Source of the DNA: Ruminococcus sp.
Lineage (GTDB): Bacteria; Bacillota; Clostridia; Oscillospirales; Ruminococcaceae
Direction: 5' to 3'
Length of the DNA stretch: 32,418 nucleotides
Assembly (NCBI GenBank): GCA_024697705.1
Contig: JAILFF010000151.1
Span: 1-32,418 of the forward strand
The translations under genes were made by a program, and so were the position numbers. The notes beneath the pieces were generated by a model. That model had not been told where the DNA came from, searched no databases, and saw only the letters and a list, made by a program, of their open reading frames with translations. Below, piece after piece: positions 17,091-26,820 of the stretch. Position 1 is the stretch's first letter; each line of letters begins with the position of its first letter.

Positions 17091-19445
17091 ATGATGAAAG
17101 GACTGTTCAAAAAAGCGTCTGCGGCAGCCGCGGCTGTCGTTCTCTCGGTCAGCACCCTTACGACAGGTGTCAGCGCGTTCGGCGGAGTCACTGAGACAGA
17201 CACGCCCACATCGGGCGATTCCGCCGTGCTAAAATGGGTGACCCGCGCAGCTGCTCCCGATGACTGGCAGAACGCTCCCGGTATGCCCGCGATAGCAGGC
17301 GATGAGATCGTCTATATCTGCGGCACCGAGCTTTGCGCTCTCGACAAGAAGACGGGCAAGCTGCTCGGCAAGAAGGGCACTCTCGCCTCCGCCGCGTCCT
17401 ACGGACTTTCGGCTCCCGTTTACGCCGACGGCAAGATCATCGTGGCATTGAGCGGCGGCGTTGTTCAGGCTTTTGACGCCGAAACCTTTGAATCGCTGTG
17501 GGTATACCATGACGAACTCGGCGGTCAGGCTGCCTGCACGGTCGCTTACGACAAAGGCTATGTTTATACGGGCTTCTGGACCAGCGAGGCAGATGAGGCT
17601 AACTTCGTCTGCATACCCACTGCCGATACCGACCCGTCTTCCCCCGACGAGGAACAGGCTGCCGCCTGGACCTATACCGCGAACGGTGGTTATTACTGGT
17701 CGGGCGCCTGCATCACCTCCAATCTTGTCATCTTCGGCACCGATAACGGCGACGCTTCGGGCGACGGCGAGGGCAGCAAGATAGTCGCCGTGAGCAAGGC
17801 TAAAAGTATATCCTCCGGCAAGGCATACGTCAGAGGAACTGCTGAGGGACTTTCGGGCGACCTGCGCTCGGGCATTACCAAAGACCCCGATTCCGACTAC
17901 TATTACGTTACCTCGAAGGCGAAAAAGCTTATCAGATTCAAGACCGACAGCACAGGGAAGATCGGCGACGTTGAAGAGCTTGAGCTTCCCGGAATGTCGA
18001 GCTCCACGCCGATAATCGCAAACGGCAGACTGTATATCGGCTTGTGCGGAAGCTCCGCCTGGTACGAATACACGGGACACAAGATAGCCGTTATCGACAC
18101 CAAATCGTTCAAGATAGCCTATACAGCGGAAACAAACGGCTACTGCCAGTCGAGCGCTCTTATCAGCGAGAGTGGCGGCGAGAACTACGTCTACTTCACC
18201 GCGAACATGATGCCCGGAAATGTTTATGTTCTTCATGACAAGCCCGGCATGACCGCTCCCGACCTTACCGAGACCGTCACTGCCGAAAGCGGCACGGTAA
18301 AAGCCTGCCCCGTGCTTTTCAGCCCAGCGGGCGGTTATTCGCAGTATTGCCTTTCGAGCGTTCTTGCCGACACGGACGGCACGCTGATCTTCAAAAACGA
18401 TTCCAACAGCATTTTCGCCGTAGCGAAGAAGCCCGTTTCGATAAAAGCCGATTTCTTAATGACCATCTACAAAGAGGGCGAGAGATTCAGCACCGACGGA
18501 TTTGAGGCTCGTGCGGTCTATGCCGACGGCACCGAAAAGGACATTACCGCCGACGCAAAAGCGAAAGTACCGACCAAAGCGCTCAAAGCTGGCAGCTACA
18601 AGCTCGAAGTGACATACGAATTCGGTCTCGCTCCCGACGGCACCGCTGCCGAGCCTTTCAAGACCGAAGTGAAATACGATGTTCTCGCCGCCGATGATTT
18701 CGACAATTATCAGGATACGGTAAACCTTATCGAAGAGCTGGGCGAGATCACCGAAGACAGCCGCGCCGACGTCGAAAGGGCAAGAAAGCTCTACGATTCG
18801 CTTTCCGATACGGCTAAGAAGCTCGTTTACAATTACGACGACCTCACAAGAGCGGAATGGGTCCTTGCAAGACTGGCGGAGTCAAAAAAGATCACGTTCT
18901 ATGACTGCGAGTTCGGAACGGATAACTCCGTAAAGCTGAGCTGGAGACCCGTAAGCGGAGCTTCTTCCTATCAGCTGTTCATGTACGATAACAACGGCGG
19001 CATGAAAAAGCTTGCCGATCTGAGAACACCTGTCGTAAAGCTCACGGGTCTTAAAGCAGGCAAGGAATACAGGTTCTGCGTAAAAGCCGCAGGCACCGAC
19101 GGCAGCGGCAAGACCGCGATCATCGCCGAATCCGATACGGAGCTCATAACTGCAAAGCTCGGTCAGACAAAGATAACCGACGGTAAGCTCGCTAATAACG
19201 GTCTGCTGCTCACCTATACCCCGTCAGAGGGCGCGGACGGTTACATGATACAGTATTACAGCACGGCGGCGAATGAATGGAAAACGCTTTCCACCGTCGG
19301 CGCGGAGCATACCAAGGTCAAACTGATAGGGATCAGAAGCGGCAAAACTTACAGATTCCGCGTTGTACCCGTGAAGAACACCGGCACGAATATGATAGTC
19401 GGAGACCCCTCCAACGAATTCGAGACAGGGTCATCCGATAAGTAA
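17091..19445 (+). CDS. Secreted PQQ-like beta-propeller protein with Ig-like and fibronectin type III domains
   Basis: Signal peptide; propeller-like blades ('YICGTELCALDKKTGKLLGKKG', 'IIVALSGGVVQAFDAETFESLW', 'IAVIDTKSFKIAYTAET'); FnIII-like 'SVKLSWRPVSGASSYQLFMYD..LTGLKAGKEYRFCVKA'; RBS aaggaggg. Confidence 0.8.
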   Translation: MMKGLFKKASAAAAAVVLSVSTLTTGVSAFGGVTETDTPTSGDSAVLKWVTRAAAPDDWQNAPGMPAIAGDEIVYICGTELCALDKKTGKLLGKKGTLASAASYGLSAPVYADGKIIVALSGGVVQAFDAETFESLWVYHDELGGQAACTVAYDKGYVYTGFWTSEADEANFVCIPTADTDPSSPDEEQAAAWTYTANGGYYWSGACITSNLVIFGTDNGDASGDGEGSKIVAVSKAKSISSGKAYVRGTAEGLSGDLRSGITKDPDSDYYYVTSKAKKLIRFKTDSTGKIGDVEELELPGMSSSTPIIANGRLYIGLCGSSAWYEYTGHKIAVIDTKSFKIAYTAETNGYCQSSALISESGGENYVYFTANMMPGNVYVLHDKPGMTAPDLTETVTAESGTVKACPVLFSPAGGYSQYCLSSVLADTDGTLIFKNDSNSIFAVAKKPVSIKADFLMTIYKEGERFSTDGFEARAVYADGTEKDITADAKAKVPTKALKAGSYKLEVTYEFGLAPDGTAAEPFKTEVKYDVLAADDFDNYQDTVNLIEELGEITEDSRADVERARKLYDSLSDTAKKLVYNYDDLTRAEWVLARLAESKKITFYDCEFGTDNSVKLSWRPVSGASSYQLFMYDNNGGMKKLADLRTPVVKLTGLKAGKEYRFCVKAAGTDGSGKTAIIAESDTELITAKLGQTKITDGKLANNGLLLTYTPSEGADGYMIQYYSTAANEWKTLSTVGAEHTKVKLIGIRSGKTYRFRVVPVKNTGTNMIVGDPSNEFETGSSDK

Positions 19446-19472
19446 CAGCAATGAACCAGGGAGCGTGAGAGC

Positions 19473-21452
19473 ATGAAAGCGGGCAGGATAATCATCAGAG
19501 CGGCAGCCGTGCTTACTTCGGCAGCAGCCGCGCTTTCGGCAGCCGTTTTAAAGCCTATCGACGCCGAAATATCCGAAGAGAACACGCCCGCCCGCTTTTC
19601 TCACGCCGTCACCGCCGCCGCTTTTTCAGCCGACACGAAGGACAGCTCCTCCGCAGAAGGAGAAACGGACGCAGGCGATAATTCAACCGAAAACATCACA
19701 GGAGAGGAGGAGCTTTTCACGGAAGAAAGCTCCTCCGTGCTCCCGCGGCTGCCCGATGAAAGCAGCAGTTCGGAAGGCGAAAGTCTGTCCGAAGCCGCGC
19801 ACGAGGAAAACATGAGCCTCGCGGACAGCGGCGGGAACACGGAGACCTCACATCAGACGGATAATACCGACAAGGAAGAGATTTCCAAGCAGACCGAAAG
19901 CGCTCCCGAAACGATCGGCGGAACACCTTCGGCTTCGGAAAGCGGCAGCGACGTTCCGAGTACATCTGCCCGGGAAAATACCGAAAATTCAGCCGTTCAG
20001 CCCGATCAGCCGACCGCCGATGACAGCTCGGACAGCGAAGAGGAACAGACCGTCATCACCGACGACGGCGAAAGCTCCGGCGAGCCGGGCAAGGACACCT
20101 ACCCCGAAGGCGGCATTAACAAAGTTAATGCTGCCGACAAGGTCTATTTCTCCACAGACATCACCGACGGAAAGCACTACGACCAGCCCGAGCTTAAATT
20201 CACCATCACCCACAACTGCCCCGAGCTGAAGATCGGACAGATCGAAGTCAAGCTGGACGGCATGAAACAGCCCTTCGGCGACCGCGTAACTCTTGCGGAG
20301 GGCAAAAACGAGATATACATCTCGGTCTCGTACACCGATAAGGACGGAAAGGTCATCACCGCCTGCCGCGAATATACCGTGTGGCTCGACAAGGCAGAGT
20401 CCGAAAAGACCCCGCCCGTGTTCGTTACAGACCTGTGCGACACAAGCACCGGGAACGCCGAATTTGCTTTCAAGGCGTATTTCGATGGCGGCACAGATGA
20501 TGCGGAAGGACTTTCTCTCGTTGTAAAGCTCGGCGGCAGAACGCTCGAAGGCGCGGGCGGCTGCTATGTCTGCACCCTTTCGCGGGGAGAGAACATCATC
20601 ACCGTGACGGGCGGCTACGATTTTGACGGCAGGCATACCGAGATAAACGAAAGCTATGTCATCACGCTCGAAGCCGATTCCGAAGCGCCGTTTCTCGAAT
20701 ACATAAACGTCCCCGAAAGCACGCGCAGCAGGATATTCACCCTCGACCTTATCGCAAGGGACAGCGGCGGCGGCAGGCTTTACAAGGGCAATATCTGCGT
20801 AAGGCTTAACGGTGCGGAGATAAAGTCCTCATGGAGCGAGACTACCTACACCACCTACGCGCTGAAGCTCGCCCCGGGCGACAATACGCTCGATATCCGC
20901 GTTACGGACAGCGACGGGTTGTTTTCCGACTACTCCTACGTAATAGGCTGCACGGCGGGCGCTGACGGCGAGGTCATCGGAAGTGCGGCTCTTACCGTTG
21001 ACTGCGGCGTACTGGGGCTCGGCAGTATATGCGACAGCGCGGACATCGACATAATTCAGGGGCAGTCAGCCGCCGAAGCCGTGACAAAGGCTCTCGAAGC
21101 GATGGGCTTCACGGTGGGCTATCGCGGCGAATTTGAAGGCGGGTTCTATCTGTACGGGCTTTACAAGGAGAACATAGCGGCGGGCGCCGAGATACCCGCA
21201 GACCTGCGCGGCTGCCTTGAAAACGACCCGACGGTAAGGATAAGCGACAGGACAGACCCCGACAGGCTTTGCGAATACGACTTCACAAGCGGCTCGGGCT
21301 GGATGGTCACGGTGAACGGGCATTTCACGACCTACGGCTTCAGCGACATTCATCTTCAGGACGGAAATTCCCTTGTGCTGAAATTCACGCTTGCGGGCGG
21401 CAGAGACATTGGAGATAAAGGCAGCGGAGCGCTTTATGACGTACAATATTGA
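19473..21452 (+). CDS. Secreted stalked protein with C-terminal DUF4430 (transcobalamin C-domain-like)
   Basis: N-terminal signal region, Ser/Thr/Glu-rich stretch, Ig-like modules, C-term 'GQSAAEAVTKALEAMGFTVGYRG...SGWMVTVNGHFTTYGFSDIHLQDGNSLVLKF' DUF4430-like. Confidence 0.75.
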   Translation: MKAGRIIIRAAAVLTSAAAALSAAVLKPIDAEISEENTPARFSHAVTAAAFSADTKDSSSAEGETDAGDNSTENITGEEELFTEESSSVLPRLPDESSSSEGESLSEAAHEENMSLADSGGNTETSHQTDNTDKEEISKQTESAPETIGGTPSASESGSDVPSTSARENTENSAVQPDQPTADDSSDSEEEQTVITDDGESSGEPGKDTYPEGGINKVNAADKVYFSTDITDGKHYDQPELKFTITHNCPELKIGQIEVKLDGMKQPFGDRVTLAEGKNEIYISVSYTDKDGKVITACREYTVWLDKAESEKTPPVFVTDLCDTSTGNAEFAFKAYFDGGTDDAEGLSLVVKLGGRTLEGAGGCYVCTLSRGENIITVTGGYDFDGRHTEINESYVITLEADSEAPFLEYINVPESTRSRIFTLDLIARDSGGGRLYKGNICVRLNGAEIKSSWSETTYTTYALKLAPGDNTLDIRVTDSDGLFSDYSYVIGCTAGADGEVIGSAALTVDCGVLGLGSICDSADIDIIQGQSAAEAVTKALEAMGFTVGYRGEFEGGFYLYGLYKENIAAGAEIPADLRGCLENDPTVRISDRTDPDRLCEYDFTSGSGWMVTVNGHFTTYGFSDIHLQDGNSLVLKFTLAGGRDIGDKGSGALYDVQY

Positions 21453-22773
21453 TACTCCCACGGCGGCATACGAAAGATATACTCTCACCGACGATAAATA
21501 TATAAAGCTCGTCGAAAACGCCCTCGATTGGGAACGCCGCCGCCTGAAAAAAGATTCGCTCGCGGAGGGCTTTGCCGAAAGCGGTGCAGCGGGCAGTCCC
21601 GAGGGCGACTGGTTCATGATAGCCGAAAAAGCGCTGGGTACAGAGGACGATTACGCCGCCTACATCAAAGCCTGCGAACAGCCCGAAGACCCCTCCCCCA
21701 CAGAAGCGGCGCGGCGGGCGATAACCGAAAGGCTGCTCACGGGCGGCGGAGACTACACGAACTTGTTCGCGCCAATGCCCGAATACGAGCTTAATGAGCT
21801 TGCGGTCAACGAGATAATTTGGGTCGGAACGGCGGAAAGGCTCTGCGGCGAGAGTTACACAGCTTATCTTGACGAGCTTATCGAACGGCAGAATCCCGAC
21901 GGCAGCTTCGGCATGAGGGGCGACAGCGACCCCGACCTCACCGCCATGTCGCTGATACTTCTCCCGAAAGAGAGCGAACAGGCGGTAAAGGCGCTGGGCT
22001 GTCTTTCCGAGATGTGGCAGAGCGGAAAGATCGCTAACTGCGAAGCCGCCGCCTGGTGCATAATAGGCTGCTGTTCACAGGATATCCGCCCGAACGACAC
22101 CGCCGATTTCCCCGCAGGAATTGACGGCAGAAGACCCATCGACCTGTTGGCGCTTGACTGCCTTTGCCGCGACGGAGGGTTCTCGCACCTTCCCGACGGT
22201 GATGATTCGGCGGCGCTCCCGACCGAACAGGCGCTTCTTGCGCTTGCGGCGCTTGCCGAATCGAACGCGAACGGCAACGGTCTTTTCGATGAAATAACGG
22301 TCGATACGGATATTTACAGTCAGCGAAAAATCAGCGGCGAGAGCTTTGACGAATTTGACGAAGCCGCCGCACGCGAACTTTCGCCAAGCACCGCGAATAA
22401 AGAAGCTCTTTGGGCGCTGCATGAACGGGCGAACTACTGCGGCGCGACCGATGAACAAAAGGCGCTTGCAGATGGAAAAATAACGGAGATACGCGAAAAG
22501 CTGCGCGTAATAAGCGAGCTTAATCTTGAAACGACCGTAAATCTTTACCCGCCGGAGGAAGTCGGTTTTACAAAGCTCGGGCAGCTGACCGAGCATAACC
22601 GCCGCGCCGCCGAAATCGCGGACGAGGACAAAGCTCTGCTGCTGGCGGGGGAAGAGCTTATCAAGAGGGAAAAACGGCTCAAAGCCGAGTGCGCCGCGGG
22701 AATCGCGGGGCTTGCCGTAACGACAGCGGGAGCAGTAATTTTATTTGTAAGGAAAAGGAAAAAGAGAAAATGA
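21436..22773 (+). CDS. Prenyltransferase/squalene-oxidase-repeat-like alpha/alpha-toroid protein with C-terminal TM anchor
   Basis: 'YLDELIERQNPDGSFGMRGDSDPDLTAMSLILL', 'PIDLLALDCLCRDGGFSHLPDGDDSAALPTEQALLALAAL'; C-term 'AGIAGLAVTTAGAVILFVRKRKKRK'; overlaps the previous ORF by 17 nt. Confidence 0.75.
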   Translation: MTYNIDTPTAAYERYTLTDDKYIKLVENALDWERRRLKKDSLAEGFAESGAAGSPEGDWFMIAEKALGTEDDYAAYIKACEQPEDPSPTEAARRAITERLLTGGGDYTNLFAPMPEYELNELAVNEIIWVGTAERLCGESYTAYLDELIERQNPDGSFGMRGDSDPDLTAMSLILLPKESEQAVKALGCLSEMWQSGKIANCEAAAWCIIGCCSQDIRPNDTADFPAGIDGRRPIDLLALDCLCRDGGFSHLPDGDDSAALPTEQALLALAALAESNANGNGLFDEITVDTDIYSQRKISGESFDEFDEAAARELSPSTANKEALWALHERANYCGATDEQKALADGKITEIREKLRVISELNLETTVNLYPPEEVGFTKLGQLTEHNRRAAEIADEDKALLLAGEELIKREKRLKAECAAGIAGLAVTTAGAVILFVRKRKKRK

Positions 22774-23702
22774 TGAGTGAGATAAAACCGCTTTTCGATG
22801 AAATAAACAAGGCGCTTATCGGGCGCGGAGATACCGTGCTGAAATGCCTTACCGCGCTTGTTGCGGGCGGTCATGTGCTGCTCGAAGACAGCCCGGGCGT
22901 CGGAAAGACCACGCTTTCAAAGGCGGTCGCGGCGGCGGCGGGGCTTAAGACAAAGCGCGTGCAGTTCACGCCCGACACCCAGCCCTCCGACATAACGGGC
23001 TTTACGATGTGGGACGCGGAGCAGAAGAAATTCCGCTTTCACGAGGGCGCTGTACAGACGCACGTACTGCTTGCCGACGAGATAAACCGCACCTCGCCGC
23101 GCACCCAGTCGGCGCTTTTGCAGGCGATGGAGGAAGGCGCGGTCAGCGAGGAGGGTATCACCACCGAGCTCGAAAAGCCGTTCATGGTGATTGCCACGCA
23201 GAACCCCTTCGGCGCGGCGGGGACGATGCAGCTGCCCCATTCGCAGCTCGACCGCTTTATGATGAAGCTCTCTCTCGGCAGACCGACCGCCGATGAGCTT
23301 AAAGAGATGATACTCACACGCGGAACGGGAGCGCCCGAGATTCGCTCTGTCGGCAGCCGCGAGGAGATACTTTCCTTTCGAGAAAAGGCGGCTCGGGTCA
23401 AAATATCCGACGCGGCTTCGGAATGGATAGCCCGCCTTACCGAGCTTACCCACTCAAACGAGAATATCGCTCAGGGCGCAAGTCCCCGTGCGGCGCTTTC
23501 GCTTGCGGCGGCGGCACGGGCGGCGGCTTTCATCGACGGGCGCGACTACGTTCTTCCCGAAGATATCGCGGCGCTTTTCGCCGACTGCTTCGCCCACAGA
23601 CTTGTGCTTTCTTCCGCAGCAGGAATGGAAAGCGGTGCGGCGCGTGCCGTCTGCGGCGAGATACTCAAAAGCTGCCCTCCGCCGCACATACTTAAAAGAT
23701 AA
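22770..23702 (+). CDS. MoxR family AAA+ ATPase (operon copy)
   Basis: 'DSPGVGKTTLSKAV', 'LLADEINRTSPRTQSALLQAMEE', 'VIATQNPFG'; ATGA overlap with preceding gene. Confidence 0.92.
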   Translation: MMSEIKPLFDEINKALIGRGDTVLKCLTALVAGGHVLLEDSPGVGKTTLSKAVAAAAGLKTKRVQFTPDTQPSDITGFTMWDAEQKKFRFHEGAVQTHVLLADEINRTSPRTQSALLQAMEEGAVSEEGITTELEKPFMVIATQNPFGAAGTMQLPHSQLDRFMMKLSLGRPTADELKEMILTRGTGAPEIRSVGSREEILSFREKAARVKISDAASEWIARLTELTHSNENIAQGASPRAALSLAAAARAAAFIDGRDYVLPEDIAALFADCFAHRLVLSSAAGMESGAARAVCGEILKSCPPPHILKR

Positions 23703-23906
23703 AAGATAAGAGATAAAAGATATACTTTAATCCCCGTGTTTGAAATTTAAACTAATATTTCACTGTTGCGTATTATATCTATTATCTTTAATCTTTTATC
23801 TTAAAGTAAATGCTCATTTATAGTATCTTATATCTTATATCTCATATCTTTTATCTCATATCTTTTATCGCATATCTTTTATCTTATATCTTTTATCTTA
23901 TATCTT
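23694..23906. repeat. Heptamer-flanked element, family B copy 1 (12-unit heptamer array at 23823-23906)
   Basis: AAAAGAT-type heptamers at 23694-23721; 12 consecutive ATATCTT/TTATCTT-type heptamers at 23823-23906. Confidence 0.85.
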
Positions 23907-24757
23907 TCAACAGTGGGGGGCAGATTATTATTACGGTTATTATAGCGGTCGTTATCCCGCTGATGATAACGGCGGCTGTCATGTATGTGCTTGAAAGGCT
24001 CTCGGACAGGCGCGGGGCGAAGCTTTCTTTCTGCAAAGGGAAAATCGAACTGACGGCTGAGGAAAGCAGACTGTTAAAGCATTACAAGGCTGACATAACG
24101 CTTACGAACCTTTTCACGGGCGAGACCGCCGTCATCAAGGGCGTTCGCTTTTCCTCGCAGGATAAGGCTGTTGTACAAACAAAGCTCGTACCTGCGGCGG
24201 AGGGCTGCTCATGCGGTATGCTCCGCGCCGTGGTTTCAGCCGTGAAATGGCGTTACAGCTTCTGTCCCGCGTATGTTAAGGGCGTTCCTCCGAAAGCGGT
24301 CAGCCGTCTGATAATGCCGCAGGCAGCATCGGGCTTCATTCCCGCTGAGCTTCTTTTTCACATCGCGACTTCCTCCGACGGAATTCCCGACGGCGGCACC
24401 TGCGGCGCGAGAACATACCAACGCGGCGAACGAATGAGCGACATTCACATGAAGCTCTCGGCAAAGATGGGTAAGTACATGGTGCGCGAAAGACTGCCCG
24501 AATACGGTCTGCTGACGTTCGCTTTTTTCTACGAAAAAGGATTTGCCGAAAAAAACGCCGCGCTGCTGCTCGGGTGCGTTGGCGAATGTCTTACACGCGG
24601 AATAAAGTGCCGCGTCTTTTTCGGAGAAGAACAGGCGGCTGTCAATTCTTACGAGGAAATCGAACCTTTATTCGCACAGCTGCTTTCGGCTGAAAGACAA
24701 GCGCCCGCCGAAAAAGCGCAGTTCGGAATAACGCACGGGGAGGTCGTATGCAAATGA
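23810..24757 (+). CDS. DUF58-like protein; ORF start lies in the repeat element
   Basis: Position between MoxR and transglutaminase, 'CGARTYQRGERMSDIHMKLSAK' (DUF58-like 'R.Y..GD....IHWK'), N-terminal hydrophobic segments; translation start uncertain. Confidence 0.7.
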   Translation: MLIYSILYLISHIFYLISFIAYLLSYIFYLISFNSGGQIIITVIIAVVIPLMITAAVMYVLERLSDRRGAKLSFCKGKIELTAEESRLLKHYKADITLTNLFTGETAVIKGVRFSSQDKAVVQTKLVPAAEGCSCGMLRAVVSAVKWRYSFCPAYVKGVPPKAVSRLIMPQAASGFIPAELLFHIATSSDGIPDGGTCGARTYQRGERMSDIHMKLSAKMGKYMVRERLPEYGLLTFAFFYEKGFAEKNAALLLGCVGECLTRGIKCRVFFGEEQAAVNSYEEIEPLFAQLLSAERQAPAEKAQFGITHGEVVCK

Positions 24758-26820
24758 ATTTGACCGCACGAACAATGTTTGTGCCGGATCCCGCTTCGGG
24801 AAAGACGGTCTCCGCGGGGGCGCTCTGCCGAGTTCTCTGCGCGTTTGCCGCCGCGTTCTTCTCGCTTATCTTCGCGGGCTTCGGCTTACCCGTTTATGCG
24901 CTTATCGTCGGCTTGGCGGCTGTTTCTGCGGCTTATTTAAGCGACCGTTCCGAAAGAAAACCCGCCTTTCTGCCGCTGATACTGCTTGCCGCTGTCCCCG
25001 CCGCCATTGCGGGAAGAGACATTCCCTCGCAGGCGGGCAGGATATTCAATGTACTTTCGGACAAGTGGCTCGTCAGGCGGGAGACGCTCACTCCGCTGCT
25101 TGATACGGAAAGCCCGTCTGCGGCGGCGATATGCTTTTTCGCGGCGCTTGCGGGAGCGGTGTTCTTCTTTGCCGCCGTTTCGCGGATAAAGGCTGTACGG
25201 CTCGGGCTTGCGGCGGCGGAGGTGCTTTTCGCGGCGCTTTTTGCCGATGACGCCTTGTCCGTGATGTTCGCGGTCTGCTCGGCGCTGCTTGCCTTTTCGG
25301 ACGAACGATTCGGCATTAACTTCGCTAATGCCGCCGAACCTGTTCTGCGGACGGTCGGAATATCTGCTTGTGTCTGGGCGCTTATCGTCACGGGTGCGGC
25401 GGGGAGCGTTTCCGAGCGGCTTGTCTCGTGCTGTTCGGCAGGAAAGATAAGTCAGGCTAACGGCTCGCTCGACAGGGCTTTTTCGGGCGAAACCGATATT
25501 AAGGCGCTCGAAGTGTCTATGAACGTTCCCGAAGCTATGTATCTTCACGGCTTTCTCGGCTGCAAGCTTGTCGGCGACAAATGGCGGGGCTATGAGCTTA
25601 CGGCACGAGGGACTCGCGAAAAAAACAGAACGGCGCACACCGACATGATATATCTCGCCAAAAGCGGCACCGACGCACAGACCGCGCTTTACACGCTTGC
25701 AAAGAACTCGGGCTGCCGAATGAACAGCGTTACCGTTCGGAATATCGGCGCGGACAAGGGGCTTCTTTATCTGCCCGTGACTTCTTCTGACTGCGGGCAT
25801 AAGCAAGCTTATGCAAACTTCCCTGCCGAATTGAATCTTCCCGCGCACGGGCGAAATACCGTTACGGTCGAAACGCCGCTTGCGCTTCACTCGCTGACGG
25901 ACAGGCTCTCGCAGGCGGCGGCTGACCCCGCGCTTTCGGACGAAGGTGCAGTCAACAGACTTGACGCGCTCTACCGCGAGGAATATCTCGACATTCCCGA
26001 CGGGACGGCTCACTTTTTGGAGACACTGTTTCCCCATGCCGAACAGTACGACATAACGGCGGCGGCAAAGGCGGCTTACGAGTTCTGCAAAGGCTGCGAG
26101 CTTGACAATTCCGCCGCCTGTTCGCTTGCCGAATTCATGCAGCAGACGAAAACAGGCAGTGCGGCGCATTTCGCCTCTGCGGCGGTGATGATCTTCCGCT
26201 ATTACGGTATTCCCGCGAGGTACGCGGAGGGCTTCGCGCTGACACGCAGTCTTGCGGCGGGCAAAGTAAGCGGTTCGCCGATAACTCTGACCGACAAGGA
26301 GCTTCACGCATGGGCTGAGTATTATCTTGACGGCGCGGGCTGGCTGCCGTTTGAGACTGTCCCCTATTATCTCGAGGAAATGCCGCAGCCCGAGGGCTTC
26401 TCCGTAGGCAAGGCAATTTCCGGCAGCGGTCAAAAAAACACCGACAAGCCCGTCAGGGAGCTTTCGGGAACGCGCCCCGCCATGCTCATAAGAGAGGAAC
26501 AGCCGAAGGAAGAAAGCCCGCTCATCGTGCCGATAATCGTTGTTTCGGCGGCTGTCTGTCTGCTGACTGCGGCGGCTTGCAGACATTACCTGTATGTAAA
26601 AAAGCTCAAAGCCGACCCGTGCCGTGCGCTTTCGGAATGTGCGGCTGTACTCGGGAAAAGCTGCGACGAAGCGGGGAATTACGACTTCTCGGACTGCGCT
26701 CCCGACCTTAAAGAAGAGCTTGACGGCTTGCAGGCGGATTGTCTGAACATCGTTTATTGCGGCGGCGAAATCTCCTGCAAACCGTACAGCATACTAAAGC
26801 ATTGCAAAAAAAGTGTATAG
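24748..26820 (+). CDS. Membrane transglutaminase-like protein (MoxR/DUF58-associated)
   Basis: Several N-terminal TM segments; 'YGIPARYAEGFAL...HAWAEYYLDGAGWLPFETVP' Cys/His/Asp transglutaminase core region; C-terminal TM. Confidence 0.85.
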   Translation: MQMNLTARTMFVPDPASGKTVSAGALCRVLCAFAAAFFSLIFAGFGLPVYALIVGLAAVSAAYLSDRSERKPAFLPLILLAAVPAAIAGRDIPSQAGRIFNVLSDKWLVRRETLTPLLDTESPSAAAICFFAALAGAVFFFAAVSRIKAVRLGLAAAEVLFAALFADDALSVMFAVCSALLAFSDERFGINFANAAEPVLRTVGISACVWALIVTGAAGSVSERLVSCCSAGKISQANGSLDRAFSGETDIKALEVSMNVPEAMYLHGFLGCKLVGDKWRGYELTARGTREKNRTAHTDMIYLAKSGTDAQTALYTLAKNSGCRMNSVTVRNIGADKGLLYLPVTSSDCGHKQAYANFPAELNLPAHGRNTVTVETPLALHSLTDRLSQAAADPALSDEGAVNRLDALYREEYLDIPDGTAHFLETLFPHAEQYDITAAAKAAYEFCKGCELDNSAACSLAEFMQQTKTGSAAHFASAAVMIFRYYGIPARYAEGFALTRSLAAGKVSGSPITLTDKELHAWAEYYLDGAGWLPFETVPYYLEEMPQPEGFSVGKAISGSGQKNTDKPVRELSGTRPAMLIREEQPKEESPLIVPIIVVSAAVCLLTAAACRHYLYVKKLKADPCRALSECAAVLGKSCDEAGNYDFSDCAPDLKEELDGLQADCLNIVYCGGEISCKPYSILKHCKKSV

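Noticed and set aside
17229-18236. 335-aa antisense ORF
   Set aside because: Antisense of the beta-propeller gene; no domain and no RBS
22689-22770. Upstream extension of the operon MoxR ORF
   Set aside because: Overlaps the toroid gene; ATGA junction at 22770 gives the normal MoxR N-terminus
23823-23906. CRISPR or minisatellite-only interpretation of the heptamer array
   Set aside because: Units are contiguous without spacers and recur with inverted partners and a core at other loci
24937-26586. 549-aa antisense ORF
   Set aside because: Opposite a well-supported transglutaminase-like CDS; Arg-rich low-complexity composition typical of antisense frames in GC-biased genes
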